This document shows positions 42,146-50,350 of a stretch of 64,000 bases of DNA, in pieces. The translations under genes and the position numbers were made by a program. This DNA comes from Agromyces sp. G08B096 (GTDB lineage Bacteria; Actinomycetota; Actinomycetes; Actinomycetales; Microbacteriaceae), in NCBI RefSeq assembly GCF_040267705.1, contig NZ_CP158374.1, positions 496,001 through 560,000 of the forward strand, given 5' to 3'. How positions within the stretch are numbered: position 1 is the stretch's first letter; every line of letters begins with the position of its first letter. The notes below the pieces were generated by a model. It did not search any database. It was given only the letters and a program-made list of their open reading frames with translations, and was not told where the DNA came from.

Positions 42146-45100
42146 ATGAACAGCACATTCCTGGCACGAGGGCGCGGGGGCGCCCCGGGTGACGATGAGC
42201 GGCGCTCCTGGCGCAGGCCGAGACCCTCGCGCCGACGGCGCGCTCTGGCGGCGATGACCGCGACCGCGGTGGTGGCGGCCGGCGGCCTGCTCGCCACGGT
42301 TGCGCCCGCCGAGGCTGCACCCGGCCCGGCGAGCACGCTCGTGGTCGAGGCCGATCAGCCGTTCCGCCCGGTCACGCACCTCGCGAGCGGCTCGCTCTAC
42401 GGCCTCGCGGGCGCGAACGTGCCGGCCCTCGAGAAGATCCTTCCGATCAAGCCGCACACCTTCATGCAGAAGCCGGAGGGCGGCACGCAGCAGCCCACGG
42501 GGGATGCGCTCACGGTCGCCGACACCGCCAAGGCAGCCGGCGCCGGGGTCGTGATCCGGCTCGTCGACTACCTGCCCGGCTGGCCCTACCGCTACGACAA
42601 GGCGGCCTGGCTGCCGGCGGTCGAGAAGATGGTGAACGACACGAAGGCCTCGGGCAAGACCAACATCGTGGCGTACGCGATCTGGAACGAGCCCGACATC
42701 ACGTGGCAGACCGCGAACGGCTCGTTCTTCGACCTCTGGACCGAGACGTACCGGCTCGTCCGCCGCCTCGACCCGACGATGCCGATCCAGGGCCCGAGCT
42801 ACTCCGACAACATCAGCAGCATGCGCGCCTTCTTCGAGCACGCGAAGGCCACCGACACGCTGCCGGATGTGATCGAGTGGCACGAGCTCATCCGCTCGTC
42901 GAAGATCAAGGGCGACGTCGAGAACGTGCGACGCATCCTCGCCGAGCTGGGGATCCCGGAGCGGCCGATCGACATCGCCGAGTACGCGGCGCCGGCGGAG
43001 GTCGGCCTCTCGGGCCCGCTCGTCGGCTATATCGCGAAGCTCGAGCGCTACGGCATCACCCGGGCCGAACTGCCGTTCTGGAACCAGTCGGGTGCGCTCG
43101 GCGACCTGCTGACGGGGCGCGACGGCGACCCCAACGGCGCGTACTGGCTGTACACCTGGTACGCCCAGATGAGCGGCCAGATGGTGACCACCACGCCGCC
43201 CTCGAACGAGAGTCCGCTCGACGGTGCGGCTTCGGTCAACGACGCGGGCGACGAAGTGCGCATCATCACCGGCGGCAACACCGGCCCGACCTCGGTGAAG
43301 ATCAACGGCCTCGACCAGCTGGCCTTCGGCGACCAGGTGAACGTCCAGCTCGACTTCACCGCCTCGTACGGGCGCACCGTGAAGACCGACGGACCGATCA
43401 CGATCTCCACCACGACGTACGAGGTCGGCGAGGACGGCTCGATCACGGTCCCCATCGTGATGAACCCCACCTACGGCTACCAGGTGGTCGTCACGCCGGC
43501 GGGCGACCCCGACGACCTCGCGGGGACCTACTCGCTGACCAACATCAACTCGGGGCTCGACCTCGCCACCGAGGGCGGCGCCACCGACGCAGGCACGCCC
43601 GTGGTGCAGTCGAGCACGGCCGGTCAGGTGTGGAAGGCCGAGCCCGCAGGCTCCGGTCTGTACAAGATCGTGCACACGCCGAGCGGCCGCGTGCTCGCCG
43701 TGAAGGACGCCTCGACCGCCAACGGAGCACCCGCCGTGATCGTCGACGACACCGGTGCCGAGGTCGAGCGCTGGCAGCTCGTTCCCGACGGGAAGGGCAG
43801 CGTCCGCCTGGCCAACTACGCCACCGGCAAGACGCTCGGCGTCGCGGACATGACCAAGAACGACGGAGCACCGGTGATCCAGTGGACCGACGGTTCGCCG
43901 ACATCCAACTGCGTGCCGAACGGCGCCCGCCAGCCGGGCCGGATCGGCACCGCGCTCGACTTCTGCCGGACCACGTCGTACGGCTCCCTGCCCAGCGGGA
44001 TCGTGAGCGGGCTGACCGGCGACTGGTCGATCTCGACGTGGATCAAGCCGGCAGCGCTGTCGAACTGGTCTCGCGTGTTCGATTTCGGCACCGGTCAGAC
44101 GGTCAACATGTTCCTCACGCTCAACGCGGGCGGCGCCGGACCGAGGTTCGCTATCACGAACAGCGGCGCCGGCGGTGAGCAGCGTCTCACCTACGGCGGG
44201 CAGAACTTCCCGCTGAACGAGTGGTCGAACGTCGTCGTGACGGTGTCGGGCACGACCGGCCGCATGTACCTCAACGGCACGGTGGTCGCGACGAACACCA
44301 ACATGACCGTCAAGCCGTCTGCGCTCGGCACCACGACCCGCAACTACCTGGGCAAGTCGCAGTACAGCGACCCCGCGTACGACGGCGCGATCGACGATTT
44401 CGCCATCTACAACCGGGCACTGTCGGCCGCCGAGGTGACGGAGCTGGCCGGAGGCCGGGCGGCCACGGGCGACGTTGCGCGGTACGCGTTCGACGAGGCC
44501 GGCGGATCCACGATCGTCGACTCCTCGGGCAACAACCGGAACGGCACCATCGTGCTCGGCTCCGGCGGCTCGACGAGCACGACCGCCACCGACGCGCAGA
44601 CTGCCGACCGCTTCTGGAAGCTGACGCGCGTCGACATCACCGCTCCGGTGGTGAACCTCGCCTGCCCCGCCGAACCGGTCATCCTCGGGTCCGCCGCGAC
44701 GGCGACGTGGAGCGCCGTCGAGGAGGAGCACGGGTCGGGGCTCGCGACCCCCGCCGAAGGGACGATCGAGCTCGACACCTCGAGCGTCGGGGCGAAGACC
44801 GCGACCGCACCCGCCGGCACCGCGGTCGACGCGGCCGGGAACGCCTCGGCCGAGGTGAGCTGCGACTACGCGGTCGTCTACGACTGGGGCGGCTTCCTGA
44901 GCCCCGTCGACAGCGGCGACGTCGTGAACTCCGTGAAGGCGGGCAGCAGCGTGCCGGTGAAGTTCAGCCTCGCCGGTGACCAGGGCGACGGCGTACTGGT
45001 CGAAGGCTCGCCGACGATCGAGTTCGGCCCGTGCGGTTCCTCGGGCACGACCGACGCGATCGAGCAGACCGCGACGGCCGGGGCCAGCGGACTGAACTAC

Positions 45101-45229
45101 GACGCCGAGACCGACACGTACACCTACGTGTGGAAGACCGAGAAGTCGTGGGCCGGCACGTGCGGCACGCTCGCGGTCCGACTCGACGACGGCACCACCC
45201 ATACGGCGCGCTTCGCCTTCGTGAAGTAG
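42146..45229 (+). CDS. Secreted multidomain GH39-like glycosidase with lectin, LamG and PxKF modules
   Basis: 1027 residues from ATG 42146 (GGAG 9 nt upstream; ATG 42131 is a weaker alternative). Long Arg-rich signal peptide, cleaved near residue 58 (APAEAA). The catalytic domain (about 62-370) has acid/base Glu182 in AIWNEPDITW and nucleophile Glu279 in IDIAEYAAP, as in clan A beta-xylosidase/arabinosidase families. An all-beta domain follows (about 370-455), then a ricin-type lectin from about 458 (TYSLTNINSGLDLATEGG). The lectin is interrupted at about 587-815 by a LamG-like jelly roll and resumes at DRFWKLTRV. The C-terminus is a PxKF domain (SVKAGSSVPVKFSLAG). Extracellular attack on a branched plant polysaccharide is likely. 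Confidence 0.82.
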   Translation: MNSTFLARGRGGAPGDDERRSWRRPRPSRRRRALAAMTATAVVAAGGLLATVAPAEAAPGPASTLVVEADQPFRPVTHLASGSLYGLAGANVPALEKILPIKPHTFMQKPEGGTQQPTGDALTVADTAKAAGAGVVIRLVDYLPGWPYRYDKAAWLPAVEKMVNDTKASGKTNIVAYAIWNEPDITWQTANGSFFDLWTETYRLVRRLDPTMPIQGPSYSDNISSMRAFFEHAKATDTLPDVIEWHELIRSSKIKGDVENVRRILAELGIPERPIDIAEYAAPAEVGLSGPLVGYIAKLERYGITRAELPFWNQSGALGDLLTGRDGDPNGAYWLYTWYAQMSGQMVTTTPPSNESPLDGAASVNDAGDEVRIITGGNTGPTSVKINGLDQLAFGDQVNVQLDFTASYGRTVKTDGPITISTTTYEVGEDGSITVPIVMNPTYGYQVVVTPAGDPDDLAGTYSLTNINSGLDLATEGGATDAGTPVVQSSTAGQVWKAEPAGSGLYKIVHTPSGRVLAVKDASTANGAPAVIVDDTGAEVERWQLVPDGKGSVRLANYATGKTLGVADMTKNDGAPVIQWTDGSPTSNCVPNGARQPGRIGTALDFCRTTSYGSLPSGIVSGLTGDWSISTWIKPAALSNWSRVFDFGTGQTVNMFLTLNAGGAGPRFAITNSGAGGEQRLTYGGQNFPLNEWSNVVVTVSGTTGRMYLNGTVVATNTNMTVKPSALGTTTRNYLGKSQYSDPAYDGAIDDFAIYNRALSAAEVTELAGGRAATGDVARYAFDEAGGSTIVDSSGNNRNGTIVLGSGGSTSTTATDAQTADRFWKLTRVDITAPVVNLACPAEPVILGSAATATWSAVEEEHGSGLATPAEGTIELDTSSVGAKTATAPAGTAVDAAGNASAEVSCDYAVVYDWGGFLSPVDSGDVVNSVKAGSSVPVKFSLAGDQGDGVLVEGSPTIEFGPCGSSGTTDAIEQTATAGASGLNYDAETDTYTYVWKTEKSWAGTCGTLAVRLDDGTTHTARFAFVK

Positions 45230-45240
45230 CGCGAGCCACC

Positions 45241-45280
45241 GATGCGGTGTGCGGGTTCCCACGAGCCCGCACACCGCATC
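45241..45280. terminator. Bidirectional terminator, 15-bp perfect stem
   Basis: Arms 45241-45255 and 45266-45280 (GATGCGGTGTGCGGG and complement) with a 10-nt loop, between convergent gene ends at 45229 and 45290. Confidence 0.8.
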
Positions 45281-45289
45281 CGTGCGTCC

Positions 45290-46108
45290 TCAGGCCGCGC
45301 GCGGTCCGCGGACGGCGCGCGCCGCCCAGCGACCGTCGTCGCGCGTGACCCGGATCGGATGCTCGAATGCGCGCGTCACGTGCTCGCTCGTCACGACATC
45401 CTCGACGGGGCCCGACGCGACGATGCGACCGTGCGAGAGGAGCAGGGCGTGCGTGGTGGTCGCCGGCAGTTCCTCGAGGTGGTGGGTGACGAGCACCGAG
45501 GCGAGCGAGGGGTGCGTGCGCTCGAGGTCATCGACCGTCTCGAGCAGCTGCTCGCGCGCGGCGACGTCGAGCCCCGTTGACGGCTCGTCGAGCAGCAGCA
45601 ACTGCGGATCGACGGCGAGGGCGCGGGCGATGAGCGCGCGGCCGCGTTCGCCCTGCGAGAGGGTAGGCCAGCGCGCGCCGGTCAGCGCCTCGAGTCCGAG
45701 CGCGAAGATGAGCCGGTCGGCGAGGGCGAGCTCGTCGGCGGTCGGATGCCAGTGCGGCGGGAGCTCCACACTGCCGGTGAGCCCGCTCAGCACGACCTCG
45801 CGCACCGAGCGCGGACTGGTCAGCGGATGCCTCGGATTGACGTGGCCGATCCGGCGGCGCAGCGCCTGCAGTTCGACCCGGCCGAGCTGCTCGCCCATCA
45901 CCCGCACGATGCCCGACGACGGGTGCGCGACGGCGCCGCACATCGCGAGGATGGTGCTCTTGCCCGCGCCATTCGGCCCGAGCAGCGCCCAGTGCTCGCC
46001 GGCCCGCACGGTGAACGTGACGTCGTCGAGGATCCGCGTGCCGTCCCGCCGGAATCCGACGTGCTCGAGCTCCAGCACCGCCTGACGCCGGCTCGCGTCA
46101 TCCCCCAT
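45290..46108 (-). CDS. Stand-alone ABC transporter ATP-binding protein
   Basis: 272 residues with GGAGGAG upstream. Walker A is LLGPNGAGKSTIL (about 45-57), signature LSQGERGRALIARALA, Walker B LLLLDEPSTGLD, H-loop VLVTHHLEELP. The sequence style is that of YlmA/FepC-like molybdate/iron or orphan ATPases, not of MsiK/MalK: the C-terminal regulatory domain of sugar-importer ATPases is missing. No permease gene adjoins. It is therefore unlikely to power the two sugar importers nearby. Confidence 0.85.
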   Translation of the reverse strand: MGDDASRRQAVLELEHVGFRRDGTRILDDVTFTVRAGEHWALLGPNGAGKSTILAMCGAVAHPSSGIVRVMGEQLGRVELQALRRRIGHVNPRHPLTSPRSVREVVLSGLTGSVELPPHWHPTADELALADRLIFALGLEALTGARWPTLSQGERGRALIARALAVDPQLLLLDEPSTGLDVAAREQLLETVDDLERTHPSLASVLVTHHLEELPATTTHALLLSHGRIVASGPVEDVVTSEHVTRAFEHPIRVTRDDGRWAARAVRGPRAA

Positions 46109-46182
46109 CAGGCTCCTCCTCCGATCATCCGCTGCGGAGCCGCGCTCCGCCGCCGTCAGCCTACGCGCGGGCCGCGCCCCGG

Positions 46183-46188
46183 TACGCT
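46183..46188 (+). promoter_or_regulatory. -10 hexamer, near-leaderless start at 46196
   Basis: TACGCT followed by 7 nt (which include AAGG) and ATG 46196. Confidence 0.45.
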
Positions 46189-46195
46189 CCAAGGC

Positions 46196-47149
46196 ATGAC
46201 CGGGCGCAACCACCGCGTCGCCGTGCTCGTGCTCGAGGGGGCGAAGCCGCTCGACGTGGGCATCCCCGCGCAGATCTTCACCACGCGCCAGTCGATGCCG
46301 TACGAGGTACGCGTGTGCGGCCCGGCGCCCGGGCTCGTGACGGGCGGCGACGGCCTGTCGTACCACGTCGCCGACGGGCTAGAGGCGTTCGACTGGGCCG
46401 ACACGGTGTTCATCCCCGGGTACCGGCATCCCGACCGCGAAGACCCGCCCGCCGAGGTGGTCGCCGCGCTCCGGGCGGCGCACGAGCGGGGCGCCCGGCT
46501 CGCGGCGATCTCGACCGGCGCGTTCGCGCTCGCCGCCACGGGGCTGCTCGACGGCAAGCGGGCGACGACGCACTGGCACTACACGAAGGCGCTGCAGGCG
46601 AGGCATCCGCTCGTCGACGTCGACGAGAACGTGCTCTTCGTCGACGAGGGGAACGTGCTGACCTCGGCCGGTGCAGCGTCGGGCATCGACCTGTGCCTGC
46701 ACCTCGTGCGGCGCGACCACGGCGTCGGCCTGTCGAACCACGTCGCCAGGCGGCTCGTCGCGGCACCGTATCGGAGCGGCGGGCAGGCGCAGTACGTGCC
46801 GCGGAGCGTGCCGGAGGAGCTCGGTCCGGTGTTCGCCGCGACGCGCGAGTGGGCCCTCCGCCACCTGGCCGAACCGCTCACCGTGGGCGATCTCGCCCGG
46901 CACGCGAACGTGTCGACGCGGACGTTCTCGCGCCGCTTCGTCGAGGACACCGGGTACACGCCCATGCAGTGGGTGCTCCGGGCGCGCGTCGACGTCGCGC
47001 GCGAGCTGCTCGAGCGCAGCGAGCTCGGCGTCGAGCAGATCGCGGCGGAGGTCGGGCTCGGCACGGGGGCGAACCTGCGGCTGCACTTCCATCGGATTCT
47101 CGGCACGTCGCCGAGCGAGTACCGGCACACGTTCGTGCAGGGAGGCTGA
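46196..47149 (+). CDS. GlxA/FtrA-type AraC regulator with DJ-1/PfpI domain
   Basis: 317 residues. The N-terminal DJ-1/PfpI-like domain (about 5-175) begins RVAVLVLEGAKPLDVGIPAQ; the nucleophile elbow reads AISTGAFALAATGLLDGKRA, with Ser where catalytic members have Cys, so it is probably a ligand sensor only. ATTHWHYTKALQARHP is typical. The C-terminal AraC domain (about 215-315) has two helix-turn-helices, LTVGDLARHANVSTRTFSRR and LGVEQIAAEVGLGTGANLRL. Three bases separate it from the phosphoesterase gene. Target genes unknown. Confidence 0.85.
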   Translation: MTGRNHRVAVLVLEGAKPLDVGIPAQIFTTRQSMPYEVRVCGPAPGLVTGGDGLSYHVADGLEAFDWADTVFIPGYRHPDREDPPAEVVAALRAAHERGARLAAISTGAFALAATGLLDGKRATTHWHYTKALQARHPLVDVDENVLFVDEGNVLTSAGAASGIDLCLHLVRRDHGVGLSNHVARRLVAAPYRSGGQAQYVPRSVPEELGPVFAATREWALRHLAEPLTVGDLARHANVSTRTFSRRFVEDTGYTPMQWVLRARVDVARELLERSELGVEQIAAEVGLGTGANLRLHFHRILGTSPSEYRHTFVQGG

Positions 47150-47152
47150 CGG

Positions 47153-47656
47153 ATGGCGACGCGGATGCTCCTGCTGTCGGACACGCACGTGCCCGCGCGG
47201 GCCAAGCGGCTGCCGGACGAGGTGTGGCGGGCGGTCGACCGCGCCGATCTGGTGGTCCACGCCGGCGATTGGGTGGATGTCGCGACGCTCGACGCCCTCG
47301 AGCAGCGGGCGGCCCGGCTCGAGGCGGTGTGGGGCAACAACGACGGGCCGGCGCTCCGGGCGCGGCTGCCGGAGGTCGCGCGGTTCGAGGTCGAGTCGGT
47401 GCGCTTCGCGGTGGTGCACGAGACGGGTGCGGCCGGCGGGCGCGAACGACGCATGGATGCCGCGTACGCGGGCATCGACGTGCTGGTCTTCGGGCACAGC
47501 CACATCCCGTGGGACACGACGACGCCCGGCGGCATCCGGCTGCTCAATCCCGGGTCGCCGACAGACCGGCGCCGGCAGCCGGTCTGCACGATGATGACGG
47601 CGGTCGCGGACGCCGGTGACCTGCGGGATGTGACGCTCGTCCCGGTGGCGCGCTGA
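47153..47656 (+). CDS. YfcE-type metallophosphoesterase
   Basis: 167 residues, 3 bp after the regulator stop and sharing its GGAGG site, hence coupled. Calcineurin-like metal motifs are all present: LLLSDTHVPARAK, VVHAGDWVD, VWGNND, VVHE, and FGHSHIPWD with LLNPGSPTDRR. Small YfcE-like phosphodiesterases act on artificial diesters with Mn; the natural substrate is unknown. Confidence 0.85.
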   Translation: MATRMLLLSDTHVPARAKRLPDEVWRAVDRADLVVHAGDWVDVATLDALEQRAARLEAVWGNNDGPALRARLPEVARFEVESVRFAVVHETGAAGGRERRMDAAYAGIDVLVFGHSHIPWDTTTPGGIRLLNPGSPTDRRRQPVCTMMTAVADAGDLRDVTLVPVAR

Positions 47657-47692
47657 CGCGGCACCGAAATGTTGGATTCTCGAACAAACAGC

Positions 47693-47722
47693 TTGCGCCC
47701 CGTCTCGGTCTGTGCGTATGCT
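47693..47722 (+). promoter_or_regulatory. R2 promoter
   Basis: -35 TTGCGC (47693-47698), 18-bp spacer, -10 TATGCT (47717-47722). Confidence 0.55.
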
Positions 47723-47734
47723 CGCTCACACGTC

Positions 47735-47765
47735 GTCGAAGCGCTTCGAAATCGAAGCGCATCGA
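47735..47765. promoter_or_regulatory. Tandem R2 operators
   Basis: TCGAAGCGCTTCGA (47736-47749, perfect) and TCGAAGCGCATCGA (47752-47765, one mismatch) lie 16 bp apart centre to centre, just downstream of the R2 -10 box. Confidence 0.75.
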
Positions 47766-47796
47766 CGGCCTCGACAACGGAGCCGAAGGAGACGTC

Positions 47797-48819
47797 ATGG
47801 TGACCATCAGCGACGTGGCGCGTGCCGCGGGCGTCTCCATCTCGACCGTCTCCTACGCCCTCTCGGGCAAGCGCACCATCACCGCCTCCACGCGAGCTCG
47901 CATCGAGGCGGCGATCCGCGAGCTCGAGTACCAGCCGCACGCGGGCGCCCGCATGCTCGCCGGCGCGAGGACCAACATCCTCGCGCTCTCCGCACCCATC
48001 CATGCCGACGGGCACCTGCCGACGCACATGCGCTTCGTGACCGCCGTGGTCGACACCGCGCGCCGGCACGACTACGACGTGCTGCTCCTCGCGACCGACG
48101 ACGACGTCTCGGGCATCCGCCGGGTCGCCGCATCGTCGCTCGTCGACGGCGTCGTCGCGATGGGCGTGAAGGCGCACGACGAACGCGTCGAGATCGTGCG
48201 ACGCGCAGCCCTTCCCGCGGCGTTCATCGGGGTGTCGGGCGACCACGGCGACGGCGTCGCCAGCGTCGACCTCGACTTCGAGCGCGCCGGGCGGCTCGCC
48301 GTCGCGACGCTCGCCGATGCCGGCCACCGCGCGGTGGGCGTCGTCGGCCACCCGCCGACCTACCTCGAGCGCGGGACCGGATTCGTCCAGCGGTTCAACG
48401 CCGGGCTCGAGGCGGAGGCGGCGGCACGGGGCATCCGTCTCGACGTCGTCTCGCCCACGCTCGCGCGAGGGGATGCCGAGCGCGCGTTCGACGACCTGCT
48501 CGCGGCGTCGCCCGAGATGACCGCCGTGCTGTTCCACTGCAACGAGCCGGTCGTCGAGGCGGTGCTGCGCCGGATCGCCGAACGCGGACTCGAGGTGCCG
48601 ACCGACCTGTCGGCGTTCGCGGCCTGCGCGAGCTACGACACCGCGCACCTGGCGATCCCGCTCAGCAGCATCCCGCTGCCGCTCGAGCAGATGTGCCGCA
48701 TCGCCGTCGAGTCGGCGCTGCGACAGGTGCGCGGCGTCGACGCGGTCGGCGGCGTCGATGCCGAGCTCATCCCACCCGTCGTGGAGGATCTCGGCTCGGT
48801 GCTGCGGCCACGACGCTGA
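47797..48819 (+). CDS. LacI-family regulator R2 of the xyloside importer operon
   Basis: 340 residues with GAAGGAGA upstream. HTH TISDVARAAGVSISTVSYAL and hinge QPHAGARMLA, then the ligand domain (ILALSAPIHADGHLPTHMRF, LVDGVVAMGVKAHDE, GHRAVGVVGHPPTYLERGTG, SAFAACASYDTAHLAIPLSS). The palindrome GTCGAAGCGCTTCGAC occurs in front of the next operon, and a near copy in front of R2 itself, so autoregulation and repression of importer plus alpha-xylosidase are expected. The ligand is probably a xylosyl disaccharide such as isoprimeverose. Confidence 0.87.
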   Translation: MVTISDVARAAGVSISTVSYALSGKRTITASTRARIEAAIRELEYQPHAGARMLAGARTNILALSAPIHADGHLPTHMRFVTAVVDTARRHDYDVLLLATDDDVSGIRRVAASSLVDGVVAMGVKAHDERVEIVRRAALPAAFIGVSGDHGDGVASVDLDFERAGRLAVATLADAGHRAVGVVGHPPTYLERGTGFVQRFNAGLEAEAAARGIRLDVVSPTLARGDAERAFDDLLAASPEMTAVLFHCNEPVVEAVLRRIAERGLEVPTDLSAFAACASYDTAHLAIPLSSIPLPLEQMCRIAVESALRQVRGVDAVGGVDAELIPPVVEDLGSVLRPRR

Positions 48820-48895
48820 CGCCCCGCCCTCGACGCTTCACCGTCCCACCACCCCACCGTCCCACAACCGAACACGGCCCGACGTCGTCCGCATC

Positions 48896-48911
48896 GTCGA
48901 AGCGCTTCGAC
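48896..48911. promoter_or_regulatory. R2 operator, perfect 16-bp palindrome
   Basis: GTCGAAGCGCTTCGAC, 79 bp before the binding-protein start. No convincing -35/-10 pair could be placed around it. Confidence 0.8.
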
Positions 48912-48989
48912 AAAAGCCCGACCACGCGAACCGCACGACGAGTCATCCACCACCGCTCCGCACTGATCCACCACCGAGAGGAACAGAAC

Positions 48990-50279
48990 ATGAGAATCCC
49001 AAAGCGCGGCATCGGCGCCGTCGCAGCCCTCGCCGCCACGGCCGCCCTGCTCTCCGGCTGCTCCGCCGGCCAGCAGTCCGACCCGAACACCCTGAAGCTG
49101 TGGCACTTCGAAGGCACCGACAGCGATGTCGGCATCGCCTGGGCCAAGGCCATCGAGATCTTCGAGGAGGAGACCGGCGCCACCGTCGAGTACGAGGACA
49201 AGAGCTTCGAGCAGATCCGCTCCACGGCCAGCCAGGTCCTGAACTCCAACGAGGCGCCCGACGTCATGGAGTCGCCGAAGGGCAACGCCACCGCCGGCCT
49301 GCTGGCCAGCCAGGGCCTGCTCGCCGACATCTCCGAGGCCGTCGAGGAGTACGGCTGGGACGAGATGCTCGCCCCGTCCCTGCAGACGACGGCGAAGTAC
49401 TCCGACGAAGGCATCATGGGCTCGGGGCCCTGGTACGGCGTGCCGAACTACGGCGAATACGTCACCGTCTACTACAACAAGACCGTCTTCGACGAGCTCG
49501 GTCTCACCGAGCCCACGACGTACGCCGAGTTCGAGGAGATCCTCGACACCTTCGCCGCGCAGGGCACCACCCCGCTCGCCGAAGCGGGCGGTGAGTACCC
49601 GCTCGGCCAGCTCTTCTACCAGCTCGCGCTCTCGCAGGCCGACCGGCAGTTCGTCGACGACTACCAGCTCTACGAGAACCCGGTCGACTGGCAGGGCCCC
49701 GAGCTGACCTACGCCGCCGAGAAGATCGCCGAGTACGTGGAGAAGGGATGGATCTCGGCCGACTCGACCGGTCTCAAGGCCGAGGACATGGGCGTCGGCT
49801 TCATGAGCGGCGAGTACCCGATGATGGTGTCCGGCTCCTGGTGGGCGGGCCGCGTGATCAACGAGTCCACGTTCGAGTGGGACACGTTCCCGTTCCCCGA
49901 GTCCGACCTCGTGCCCGGCTCGTCCGGCAACATCTGGGTCGTGCCCGAGAACGCCGCCAACAAGGAGCTCGCGTACGAGTTCATCGACATTACGATGCGT
50001 CCCGAGATCCAGGCGCTCATCGGCAACAACGGCTCGATCCCCGTGGCCGCCGACCCCGCCGACATCACCGATGAGAAGTCGGCGGCGCTCATCACCGAGT
50101 TCAACGAGGTCGTCGAGCGCGACGGGCTGGCGTTCTACCCGGACTGGCCCACGCCGAACTTCTACGACCAGCTCGTCGGCGCGCTGCAGGAGCTCGTGAA
50201 CGGCACCCTCACGCCCGAGCAGACGCTCGAGCAGCTCGGCACCGAGTACGAGGACGGCGTCGCCGACATCGTCGGCTGA
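48990..50279 (+). CDS. Sugar ABC transporter solute-binding lipoprotein
   Basis: 429 residues with GAGAGGAA upstream. Lipoprotein signal MRIPKRGIGAVAALAATAAL and lipobox LSGC at about residue 24. Class-I sugar-binding fold: NTLKLWHFEGTDSDVGIAWA, NEAPDVMESPKGNATAGLLA, YYNKTVFDELGLTEPTTYAE, MMVSGSWWAGRVI and a C-terminal helix (GTLTPEQTLEQLGTEYEDGV). First gene of an operon with two permeases and an alpha-xylosidase; the ligand is likely a xylose-containing oligosaccharide. Confidence 0.88.
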   Translation: MRIPKRGIGAVAALAATAALLSGCSAGQQSDPNTLKLWHFEGTDSDVGIAWAKAIEIFEEETGATVEYEDKSFEQIRSTASQVLNSNEAPDVMESPKGNATAGLLASQGLLADISEAVEEYGWDEMLAPSLQTTAKYSDEGIMGSGPWYGVPNYGEYVTVYYNKTVFDELGLTEPTTYAEFEEILDTFAAQGTTPLAEAGGEYPLGQLFYQLALSQADRQFVDDYQLYENPVDWQGPELTYAAEKIAEYVEKGWISADSTGLKAEDMGVGFMSGEYPMMVSGSWWAGRVINESTFEWDTFPFPESDLVPGSSGNIWVVPENAANKELAYEFIDITMRPEIQALIGNNGSIPVAADPADITDEKSAALITEFNEVVERDGLAFYPDWPTPNFYDQLVGALQELVNGTLTPEQTLEQLGTEYEDGVADIVG

Positions 50280-50290
50280 GGCCCACACCC

Positions 50291-50321
50291 GCCGGCGGGT
50301 CGCATCGACGCGCCCGCCGGC
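50291..50321 (+). terminator. Intercistronic hairpin between binding protein and permease
   Basis: GCCGGCGGG pairs with CCCGCCGGC, and CGC with GCG inside one bulged T, with loop ATCGAC. The position, 11 bp after the stop, fits partial termination or 3'-end protection that raises binding-protein expression over the permeases. Confidence 0.6.
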
Positions 50322-50350
50322 GGCACCTCCCACCATCGAAAGGAACCGAC

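Noticed and set aside
42128..45274. 1048-codon open frame on the minus strand
   Set aside because: Mirror of the secreted glycosidase; low-complexity Arg/Gly/Val sequence with no motif.
45746..46195. N-terminal extension of the GlxA-type regulator
   Set aside because: It would overlap the ABC ATPase on the other strand; the family start and a -10 box support 46196.
47700..47796. Upstream extension of the second binding-protein frame across the R2 gene
   Set aside because: The frame stays open through R2 in another phase, but lipoprotein signal, ribosome site and operator all place the true start at 48990.
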